Part shown: positions 57,612 to 64,000 of the stretch, piece by piece
Numbering within the stretch: the stretch's first letter is position 1
Layout: every line of letters starts with the position of its first letter
Source: JADJPO01 sp046330955
GTDB lineage: Bacteria; Actinomycetota; Actinomycetes; Actinomycetales; Kineosporiaceae
DNA: 64,000 nucleotides
Assembly: GCA_046330955.1 (NCBI GenBank)
Contig: JAXLRT010000005.1
Location: 163,968-227,967 of the forward strand
Direction of reading: 5' to 3'
Notes under the pieces: generated by a model
Databases searched by the model: none
What the model saw: the letters and a program-made list of their open reading frames with translations, nothing else
Told to the model about the DNA's origin: nothing
Translations under genes and position numbers: made by a program

Positions 57612-59857
57612 CACGCCTCCCGTTGCACCGTCAGGGTTTCCACCGGCGCCCCGGGGATCACGCACGACCGTTCGATCGCCACCAGCGACACCACCGTGGT
57701 GTGGTAGCGCGCCTCGATGGCCTCGTCGCTGTACGGGTTTCGCTCCGGCTCGGGGGTCGCCCCCTTGGCGTGCCGGCCGGCGTTGATGCCGAGCCGGCGA
57801 TAGGCCGCTCGGGTCAACGTGGGAGCCACGCTGTACAGCTCCAGGTTGGCCAACGGGGCCAGATCACGCCGGTGGATCAGGGCAGTTCCCTTGGCCTGCA
57901 ACCCGATACCGATCCCGGAGCCGGCCAGCCGGGCCGCGGTCAGCCCGATCCGGCCCAGGTCGAGGCTGTCGTTGACTCGCACCAGTCGGGCGGTGCAGCC
58001 CTCCTCCTCGAGTCCCGCCAGCAGCTCGTCCAGCGCCTCGACCACGGTCAGGCCGCACAACGTGCGCCAGATCGCCCGCCCGGTGGCCGGAGACAGCCCG
58101 ATCACCACCTCGCGCGGATCGTGCCCGATCTCGGCAGACGGCGCCGACACCTGCAACGCCTCACTGCGAGAACGCAGCTGCTCGACCCGGATGTCGCCCA
58201 CCGAGCGCTGCTGCCGAATGTCGTCGATCTCTGCCTGCCGCGCCGGGGCGGGGGAGTACCCGGTGCCGGGGCCGGCGTAGTCGTTTGGATCGGTGACCGC
58301 GGACAGCACCTGCATCTGCTCGTCGAAGATGGCCGCGGTCTGCAGGTAGTCACCGCGCACCCGCTCGCGCAACATGGCCAGCATCCGCTCGGCCTCGACC
58401 TCGAAGCCGGTCTCGGCCAACGCATCGATCACGTCCAGCATGGTGATCGGCATGTCGCGGATCAGCCGGGATGCGGCCAGCGGGGTCATCAGGTCGGCAC
58501 TCGGCACGTCCTTGGACCCGGCGGCGTCCAGCGCCTGTGCGGCCCAGTCGTCCCCGAAGTCGGCCAGCCCGAGCAGTCGGTAGACCGAGCGGACGGCGTC
58601 GATCGCCCGCTCACGCAACCGCGCGACGTCCGGCTCGGCGGCGGTGCGCAACCCGCCGTCCACGCCCCAGTCGCGCTGCATCGCCAGGTAGTCGTCGAGG
58701 TCCTCGGCGTTCCACTGGCTCGGCCCGAACATGTTGTCGTAACGCTGGATCGAGCCGAACCCGCTGCAGATGAAGTCCGACCCGGCGATGAAGATCGGGT
58801 GGGTGCGTGAGGTGCGGCGCACGTCGGACTCGCTCATCAGCGCATCGTTGCCGGTGCACGCCTCGAGCCCGCGCAGCATCACCATCAGGTTCTCGGCCAT
58901 CAACGACCGGACGCCGCCCGGCACCGAACCCGCCACGGCCGCCGAGTCGATGCCGCCGTTCTGCACCCCCTGCGCCCCGATCGCCCGGGCGAGGGCCACA
59001 CAGCGGGCCTCGAGGTAGAACATCGAGCAGCCCTGCGCGCCGCCCATGAGGGCTTCGGCGCCGCCACCCGAGGTGACCCGCATCTTCACGCCGCGACTGG
59101 CGTAGGCCGAGGTGAGGAACGCCTTCGACCACGGGGTGTCGTCGCCGTCGACGAAGATCTGCTCGGTGCCGTAGAGCGAGACCGTCTCGGCGTAGGAGAC
59201 CAGCCCGCGCATGCCGAGCTCGAGTTCGAGGGCCTCCTCGACCGAGCACTGCACCAGCACCCCGGGGGAGCCCACCGCGGCACCGATGCTCACCGCCACG
59301 GCATTGGACGGCGCGTCACTCAGCACCGGCACGGTGGTCTCGATCTCGCGGAAGCCGAAAGCCGCGGCGGTGGCGGCGTCGGCGGCCAGTAGTAACGGGT
59401 CGTCCGATCGGTTCGTGACGTGGGCCTGGTTGCTCGGCGTGCGTCGCGCACGGCACTTGGTCATCGCCATCACCAGCTCGGCCGGGCGCAGAACCGCCAA
59501 CGCGCGAGCGAGTTTGGCCGGGGTCATGCCGCCGGCCAGACGCACCACCTGGGTGCGCGGCACGCTCGGGTCGACCAGCATGCGCGCGAACGCCACGTCG
59601 TCCGTGGCCATCGCCTCGGCCGCGGCATCGAGATCGAGCCCGTGGGCCGCGATGAAGGCGTCGATCACGTCGAAGTCGGCCTCGCCGCGACCGTCGAGCT
59701 CGACCACCCGGCCGTCCTCGATCACCAGGGACGGCGCCGGGTCTCCCGGGGAGTCGAAGGCCATCAGCCCCAGAGCCGCGTCCGGCACGGCGAAGCCGTC
59801 GAGGTTGACGTTCTGGGCGTCCATGAACCGGAATCGCCCGATCGGCTGTGCACTCAC
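57611..59857 (-). CDS. Fused large and medium subunits of B12-dependent diol/glycerol dehydratase
   Basis: 748 residues from a GTG with AGGAG six bases upstream, overlapping the HbpS-like stop (GTGA). Residues 1 to about 545 are the large subunit TIM barrel. All catalytic residues of the Klebsiella enzyme are present with a constant offset of +3: Gln144 and His146 (SNQAHVTN), Glu173, Glu224 (SYAET), Gln299, Asp338 and Ser365. Two pocket positions differ: Asp304 for Ser301 and Ala339 for Gln336. About residues 580-748 are the medium subunit (PREVVIGLSPATGRAI, LAGSGIGIGLQAKGTALIHR, LPLANLELYS-like), which holds adenosylcobalamin. The medium subunit's targeting tail is replaced by the linker. 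It removes water (or ammonia) from a vicinal diol or related substrate to give an aldehyde. Confidence 0.93.
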   Translation of the reverse strand: MSAQPIGRFRFMDAQNVNLDGFAVPDAALGLMAFDSPGDPAPSLVIEDGRVVELDGRGEADFDVIDAFIAAHGLDLDAAAEAMATDDVAFARMLVDPSVPRTQVVRLAGGMTPAKLARALAVLRPAELVMAMTKCRARRTPSNQAHVTNRSDDPLLLAADAATAAAFGFREIETTVPVLSDAPSNAVAVSIGAAVGSPGVLVQCSVEEALELELGMRGLVSYAETVSLYGTEQIFVDGDDTPWSKAFLTSAYASRGVKMRVTSGGGAEALMGGAQGCSMFYLEARCVALARAIGAQGVQNGGIDSAAVAGSVPGGVRSLMAENLMVMLRGLEACTGNDALMSESDVRRTSRTHPIFIAGSDFICSGFGSIQRYDNMFGPSQWNAEDLDDYLAMQRDWGVDGGLRTAAEPDVARLRERAIDAVRSVYRLLGLADFGDDWAAQALDAAGSKDVPSADLMTPLAASRLIRDMPITMLDVIDALAETGFEVEAERMLAMLRERVRGDYLQTAAIFDEQMQVLSAVTDPNDYAGPGTGYSPAPARQAEIDDIRQQRSVGDIRVEQLRSRSEALQVSAPSAEIGHDPREVVIGLSPATGRAIWRTLCGLTVVEALDELLAGLEEEGCTARLVRVNDSLDLGRIGLTAARLAGSGIGIGLQAKGTALIHRRDLAPLANLELYSVAPTLTRAAYRRLGINAGRHAKGATPEPERNPYSDEAIEARYHTTVVSLVAIERSCVIPGAPVETLTVQREA

Positions 59858-60354
59858 GAGGACTCCTGTCGGCCGAAGAGGGCCGGGTTTGCCCCGGCAG
59901 ACGAGGGCAAACCCGGCCCGCTTGCCGTGAGTTCCGTCTCGAAGACCGCGCCACCGGCTGCGGCGGCGTCGGCGTCCTGTGCGGCGCTGCCGCCACTGAC
60001 TCCGATGCCACCGATCACCCGGTCGCCGTCCCACAGCGGCAGCCCGCCGGCGAAGGCGATGTACCGGCCGCCGTCCGCGCTGTTCATCCCGGTCAGGTCG
60101 GCGCCGGGGGAGACCAGCGGGTTCAGCTCGGCGGTGGCGATCCGGTGTGCCACCGCGGTGTAGGCCTTGTCTCGGGCCAGGACCGGTCCGGCGATCTCGG
60201 CGCCGTCCATGCGCTCGAAGCAGATCAGGTGGCCGCCGGCATCGACCACGGCCACCGACACCAGCGCGCCCGCGGCCCCCGCCGCCGCCCGGGCGGCGGC
60301 CGACATCCGTTGTGCCAGTGACAGATCCAGCTCGAACCGGGTACGGCGGGGCAT
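59854..60354 (-). CDS. HbpS/GlcG-like (DUF336) protein, PduO C-terminal type
   Basis: 166 residues: LDLSLAQRMSAAARAAAGAA, VSVAVVDAGGHLICFERMDG, LARDKAYTAVAHRIAT, GGRYIAFAGGLPLWDGDRVI and GGIGVSGGSAAQDADAA. This fold binds haem in HbpS and forms the C-terminal half of PduO adenosyltransferases. Here it stands alone, without the adenosyltransferase domain. The stop overlaps the dehydratase start, so it is probably made in step with that enzyme and may protect or handle corrinoid or haem; that role is inferred. Confidence 0.85.
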   Translation of the reverse strand: MPRRTRFELDLSLAQRMSAAARAAAGAAGALVSVAVVDAGGHLICFERMDGAEIAGPVLARDKAYTAVAHRIATAELNPLVSPGADLTGMNSADGGRYIAFAGGLPLWDGDRVIGGIGVSGGSAAQDADAAAAGGAVFETELTASGPGLPSSAGANPALFGRQESS

Positions 60355-60357
60355 GCG

Positions 60358-61395
60358 TCAGCGCCCCGCGGTGGCCGCAGCCGCCCGAGCTCGCAAACTC
60401 GCGTGCAGCCCGTTCATGGCCACGACCCCCGGCAGGTACGCCTTGGCGACCTTGCACACCACGGTGTAGTTGGTGTCGACCACGTTCGCCACCGGGGTCA
60501 GCGCCGTCTGCGAGACGAACTGGTAGGCGTCGATGATGCTCTGCCCGGTGAGCTCGGCGATCCAGGTGACCATCTGCTGGTGGGCGATCCGGAAGGCGTC
60601 CTCGAGGGGCCGCGCCGAGCCGGTCGTCATCAGGAAGTCGTCGCTCTCGAGCCGCGGCCAGGGAGTTGGGCGGCCGGGAATCAGGTCGAGCAGGACCGTG
60701 GAGTCCATGGCGCACTCGACCGCCACCCCACAGGTCTCGCCCTCGCCCTGACGGGCATGGCCGTCGCCCAGGCTGAACATCGCGCCCTCGACGTTGACGC
60801 CGAGGTAGCAGGTGACCCCGGCGCGCATCTCGGGGGTGTCCATGTTGCCGCCCCAGTCGCCGGGGGCCAGGGACGAGCGCACCTCACCCAGGGCCGGTGC
60901 CACACCGACCGTGCCGTGCATCGGGTCCAGCGGCAGCGTGGCGGTGAACGGCGTGTCCGCCGCCAGGTAGCGCACCACCTGCTCGTGGGTGTCGATCTCG
61001 TAGATCCAGGTCCGTTCGGTCAGTGCCGAGTGCAGCATGGCCGTGGTGGGGGTGGCGGTGAGCGACCCGAAGAACGGCACCGTGCTGCTCACCCCCCAGC
61101 CCTCGCGCGGGGTGATCGAGACGAAATGGACGGCGAGCGTGTCGCCGGGACGTGCGCCCGTCACGTAGAACGGGCCCGACTGGGGGTTGAGCATCCGGGG
61201 GTCGCAGACCTGGCTGGCCAGATCGGTGGTGGCACGGACCCGGCCGCCGAAACAGTCCATGGTCCAGGTGGACACCAGGGTGCCCGGGTCGACCTGCGCG
61301 ACCGGTGCGACGCCGCCGAACGTGTAGGTGTAGCCGGCCGGGTCGGCGTCTGGGTCGGGCTCCCAGCGAACGGTGGCGGGCTGGATCGATTCCAT
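60358..61395 (-). CDS. Acetamidase/formamidase-family hydrolase
   Basis: 345 residues. ATG 61395 is chosen because GGAGG lies five bases upstream; a GTG two codons earlier is also open. FmdA/AmdA motifs: STWTMDCFGGRVRATTDL, GARPGDTLAVHFVSITP, HGTVGVAPALGEVRSSLAPG and GDWGGNMDTPEMRAGVTCYL, followed by MFSLGDGHARQGEGETCG, which contains metal ligands. The family hydrolyses short amides. In this operon it could release or remove an amide group from the substrate of the pathway; the link is inferred from position, three bases before the HbpS-like gene. Confidence 0.88.
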   Translation of the reverse strand: MESIQPATVRWEPDPDADPAGYTYTFGGVAPVAQVDPGTLVSTWTMDCFGGRVRATTDLASQVCDPRMLNPQSGPFYVTGARPGDTLAVHFVSITPREGWGVSSTVPFFGSLTATPTTAMLHSALTERTWIYEIDTHEQVVRYLAADTPFTATLPLDPMHGTVGVAPALGEVRSSLAPGDWGGNMDTPEMRAGVTCYLGVNVEGAMFSLGDGHARQGEGETCGVAVECAMDSTVLLDLIPGRPTPWPRLESDDFLMTTGSARPLEDAFRIAHQQMVTWIAELTGQSIIDAYQFVSQTALTPVANVVDTNYTVVCKVAKAYLPGVVAMNGLHASLRARAAAATAGR

Positions 61396-61483
61396 GGGCA
61401 CCTCCGGAGGATCTCAGACGCACCGGGGCCGTGACGGGCGACACCTCGAGGGGGGAGGTGGTCGCCCGCCACGGCGTCTGGTG

Positions 61484-63097
61484 TCAGGCGCGCTCGTGCG
61501 CCTCTTCCATGGTGGTCTTGCCGATCAGCTCGTAGACCTCGGGTTTGGCCGACTTCACGTACAACGCGTAGCCGACACCCAGGATCAGCAGACCGATCAC
61601 GTAGTAGGGCATGAACTGGAACACCTTGCTGTCGGCGGCCAGACCGGCGGCGAACTTGCGGTTCGACCACAGCAGGCTGAGCGCGTAGAGCATGCCCGCA
61701 GCGCCCACGACGGGGGCCACCAGCGTGGTGAGCACGTTGCCGGTGTGCACCTTCTTGACCCAGAAGTACCAGATCACCGCGACCGACGTGATCGTCTGCA
61801 CGATGAGCACCATGGCCGTTCCGATCAGCGCCAGCACACCGTAGACGTTCACGTACGGGATCAGGTCGGGGGTCGAGACCAGGTTGCCACTCGCGTCGGG
61901 GGCCTTGACGTCGGTGAACAGCAGGAACAGCACGCAGAGCACCAGGGTGATGCCCGACTGCACGAACGAGGCCACGGCCGGCGAACCGTGCTTGACGTTC
62001 ACCGCACCGAGGCTGTTGCGCATCCACGACCAGGCGCCCTCACGGCCCATCGCGTACAGGTAGCGCGCCGCGGCGTTGTGGAAGGCCATGGCACAGGCGA
62101 AGGAGCCGATCACGACCAGCAGCTTGTAGATGTCCGTCAGGAATCCACCGAGGTTGGCGTTGGCCAGGTTCAGCCACAGGTCGACCGGGCTGGCGCCGGC
62201 AGAGACCTTGACCGATTCGGCCTTGCCGTTGCCGACCACGACCATCCAGGACATGAACGTGTAGAACAGGCCCAACCCGACCACCGCGATGATGGTGGCC
62301 AGCGGGACGTTGCGCTTGGGGTCCTTGGACTCCTCGCCGTAGACCGCGGTGGTCTCGTAGCCCACCCAGGACCAGAAGGCGAAGAAGATACCGATGGCGG
62401 CGGTGCCCGCAGCGACACCGGTACCGAACGCCTCACCGGTCAGGCTCTTGAACGCGTTCTGCGGCAGGACGGTGTCGCCGAACATGAGGCCGTCCGGGCC
62501 GCCCTTGAACAGCACCGAGAGGCCGAGGGCGAGCAGCAGCAGCACCTCGCACACCAGGGTCACGCTCAGGATGCCTGCGGCCAGGGTGATCGAGTAGTAG
62601 GTCATCAGGGCGATCGCGGCGATGCCGACGATGGCGATGATGATCCAGTGGACCTTCCAGCCGAGCGGGGCGAACACGTACTGCGAGGCGAAGTAGGCGA
62701 AGCCACCGATCAGCGATCCCTCGAAGATCACGTAGGCAACGGTGGCCAGCAGCCCGGTCACCATGGCCGGAACCTGGCCCAGACCGTGTGAGGTGAAGCC
62801 GTAGAAGGCGCCGGCCGTGGTGATGTACCGGGCCATGGCGACGAAGCCGATGGTGAAGATCGTCAACACGATGGTGGCGAACAGGTACCCGCCGGAGACA
62901 CCGATGCCGTTGCCGTAGCCGACGGCGATCGGCACGTTGAAGCTCATCGCCGTGATGGGGGCGGCGTTGGCGACCGCCATGAACAGAACACCGATCAGGC
63001 CGACGGCGCCGGCCTTGAGCCGGGCGCTGTCATGGCCTATCGGTTGGTGGTCGCCGGGGGACGGGTGGACTCCGTCACCGAGGTGGCTGGTACTCAT
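61484..63097 (-). CDS. APC-family amino acid/amine permease
   Basis: 537 residues with about 12 membrane helices and AAAGGTGAG before the ATG. The first helix region LKAGAVGLIGVLFMAVANAA, PITAMSFNVPIAVGYGNGIG (unwound substrate-binding GxG in helix 1) and FFAFWSWVGYETTAVYGEES are typical of APC transporters for amino acids, amines or ethanolamine. First gene of the operon with the formamidase and diol dehydratase, so it probably imports their substrate or a precursor carrying an amino group. It is divergent from the aminotransferase with a 168-bp control region. Confidence 0.92.
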   Translation of the reverse strand: MSTSHLGDGVHPSPGDHQPIGHDSARLKAGAVGLIGVLFMAVANAAPITAMSFNVPIAVGYGNGIGVSGGYLFATIVLTIFTIGFVAMARYITTAGAFYGFTSHGLGQVPAMVTGLLATVAYVIFEGSLIGGFAYFASQYVFAPLGWKVHWIIIAIVGIAAIALMTYYSITLAAGILSVTLVCEVLLLLALGLSVLFKGGPDGLMFGDTVLPQNAFKSLTGEAFGTGVAAGTAAIGIFFAFWSWVGYETTAVYGEESKDPKRNVPLATIIAVVGLGLFYTFMSWMVVVGNGKAESVKVSAGASPVDLWLNLANANLGGFLTDIYKLLVVIGSFACAMAFHNAAARYLYAMGREGAWSWMRNSLGAVNVKHGSPAVASFVQSGITLVLCVLFLLFTDVKAPDASGNLVSTPDLIPYVNVYGVLALIGTAMVLIVQTITSVAVIWYFWVKKVHTGNVLTTLVAPVVGAAGMLYALSLLWSNRKFAAGLAADSKVFQFMPYYVIGLLILGVGYALYVKSAKPEVYELIGKTTMEEAHERA

Positions 63098-63229
63098 GGC
63101 TCACCTTTCTGGCCGAGAGCTCTGAGGGGACCCGGGGAGAGCAGGTCAGGTTGGCGAGGAGTATGACCCCGCCGGATGCCGCCGACAAGGCTTTGGTTCA
63201 ACTTGTAACGTCCTCGAAAAAACCAGACC

Positions 63230-63257
63230 TTGTCTTTGGACTGCACTTTGGTACAGT
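63230..63257 (+). promoter_or_regulatory. Leaderless promoter of the aminotransferase gene
   Basis: TTGTCT (63230-63235), a 16-bp spacer and TACAGT (63252-63257) end eight bases before the GTG at 63266. Confidence 0.5.
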
Positions 63258-63260
63258 CCA
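63237..63260. promoter_or_regulatory. Candidate operator between permease operon and aminotransferase
   Basis: TGGACTG (63237-63243) and CAGTCCA (63254-63260) form a 7-bp inverted repeat with a 10-bp spacer, overlying the promoter spacer and -10. Binding there would block the aminotransferase and could also affect the divergent permease promoter. Confidence 0.55.
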
Positions 63261-63265
63261 GCGTC

Positions 63266-64000
63266 GTGACGGGAACCACCTCCAGCGGCGCCGAGTTCGA
63301 CTACGGCCTGTTCTCGTTCGCGTCCAAGGACGAGATGCTGCGCAAGTCCAAGGAGTTCTGGAACCCCGGCAAGACCCAGTTCTGGATCGACTCGGGGGTG
63401 CCCCTGGTCATCGATCGTCGAGAGGAGTACTTCCTCTACGACATGACGGGCAAGCGCCTGATCGATGTTCACCTGAATGGCGGAACCTACAACCTCGGGC
63501 ACCGCAACCCCGAGGTGGTGCACGCGGTGTCCACGGCGATGCAGCACTTCGACATCGGCAATCACCACTTCCCCTCGCTGGCTCGCACCGCGCTGGCCGA
63601 GGCTCTGATCGCCTCGGCCCCAGCGGGTTTGACCAAGGTCATCTACGGCTCGGGGGGCGGTGAGGCGATCGACATCGCGCTCAAGACCGCCCGCCACACC
63701 ACCCAGAAGCGCAAGATCGTCTCGATCGTCAAGGCGTACCACGGTCACACCGGCCTGGCCGTCGGGACCGGTGACGAGCGGTTCTCCCAGCTCTTCCTGG
63801 CGGATTCGCCGGAGGACTTCCCCCACGTGCCGTTCAACGACCTGGCCGCCATGGAGCAGGTGCTCTCGGGTCGGGACATCGCGGCGGTCATCATGGAGAC
63901 CATCCCGGCCACCTACGGCTTCCCGCTGCCGGACCCCGGGTACCTGCGTGCCGTCAAGGCGCTGTGCGAGCGCTACGGTGCCCTCTACATCGCCGACGAG
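63266..64000 (+). CDS. Class-III aminotransferase, 3' truncated by the window
   Basis: 245 residues are visible from GTG 63266. A PLP-dependent fold type I opening: TQFWIDSGVPLVIDRREEYF, YDMTGKRLIDVHLNGGTYNL, GHRNPEVVHAVSTAMQHF, then the cofactor-phosphate loop KVIYGSGGGEAIDIALKTAR, the AYHGHTG segment and VIMETIPATYGFPLP. The catalytic lysine lies beyond the edge. Class-III enzymes transaminate omega-amines, and some act as phospholyases on amino-alcohol phosphates, as in ethanolamine- and aminopropanol-type pathways. Its divergent position next to the APC permease suggests it handles an amine linked to the diol dehydratase route. Confidence 0.9.
   Translation, partial: MTGTTSSGAEFDYGLFSFASKDEMLRKSKEFWNPGKTQFWIDSGVPLVIDRREEYFLYDMTGKRLIDVHLNGGTYNLGHRNPEVVHAVSTAMQHFDIGNHHFPSLARTALAEALIASAPAGLTKVIYGSGGGEAIDIALKTARHTTQKRKIVSIVKAYHGHTGLAVGTGDERFSQLFLADSPEDFPHVPFNDLAAMEQVLSGRDIAAVIMETIPATYGFPLPDPGYLRAVKALCERYGALYIADE

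Overview
This window is about 70% GC chromosome from an actinobacterium (Actinomycetota). The evidence is the GlgE/TreS/maltokinase glycogen-trehalose genes, an NAD-dependent ligase with the M. tuberculosis-type domain order, a DUF222/HNH (13E12-type) gene, frequent GTG starts and many apparently leaderless genes. The order etfB-etfA, cysteine desulfurase, mnmA, MetE-like, ligA, gatCAB follows the M. tuberculosis neighbourhood, but accessory genes have been inserted, including a sugar-catabolism block between ligA and gatC. I cannot place the organism below phylum. I see no tRNA, rRNA, CRISPR array, prophage or insertion sequence.

Layout. 0-6.2 kb holds a truncated sialidase-like Asp-box protein, an ArsR regulator coupled to a frameshifted SRPBCC gene, a divergent PaiB-like flavin-binding protein, a secreted metzincin-like protease and a Pro/Thr/Ser-rich anchored protein. 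6.3-10.4 kb has a double-domain glycosyltransferase and a frameshifted one. 10.6-21.3 kb is alpha-glucan metabolism: glgE-treS-mak, divergent glgP, then convergent glgX. Together these can turn trehalose into maltose, maltose-1-phosphate and alpha-glucan, and degrade glucan. No glgB is present. 21.4-30 kb has a YbjN-like protein, a crotonase, the ETF pair, cysteine desulfurase with MnmA (tRNA thiolation), a PKD/FnIII secreted protein and a MetE-like protein. 30-35.3 kb has arginase, an ABC exporter pair and a two-component system. 35.4-41.3 kb has a frameshifted AraC regulator, a glyoxalase-fold protein, a DUF2975/HTH pair with a large palindromic operator, ligA and an epoxide hydrolase. 41.3-45.6 kb is a sugar block (PfkB, DeoR, amidohydrolase, SIS isomerase). 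45.8-49.2 kb is gatCAB.

49.2-55.2 kb is unusual: FIST, GGDEF, 2-hydroxyacid dehydrogenase and DUF222/HNH genes are all broken by several frameshifts, although each piece still reads as family-like protein. Sequencing or assembly error and recent decay are both possible. Similar damage affects three genes elsewhere.

55.4-64 kb is the most interesting region. A minus-strand operon carries an APC permease, a formamidase-like protein, an HbpS/PduO-C-like protein, a fused large+medium B12-dependent diol dehydratase, its small subunit and a reactivase. A class-III aminotransferase lies divergently and runs off the window. Neither the visible genes nor the protein N-termini suggest a bacterial microcompartment. 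The catalytic residues of diol dehydratase are kept, but two substrate-pocket positions differ (Asp and Ala where Klebsiella has Ser301 and Gln336). With the permease and aminotransferase, this suggests an amino-alcohol or amino-diol pathway. A recurring -10-like hexamer 6-8 nt before the start codon marks at least a dozen probable leaderless genes.
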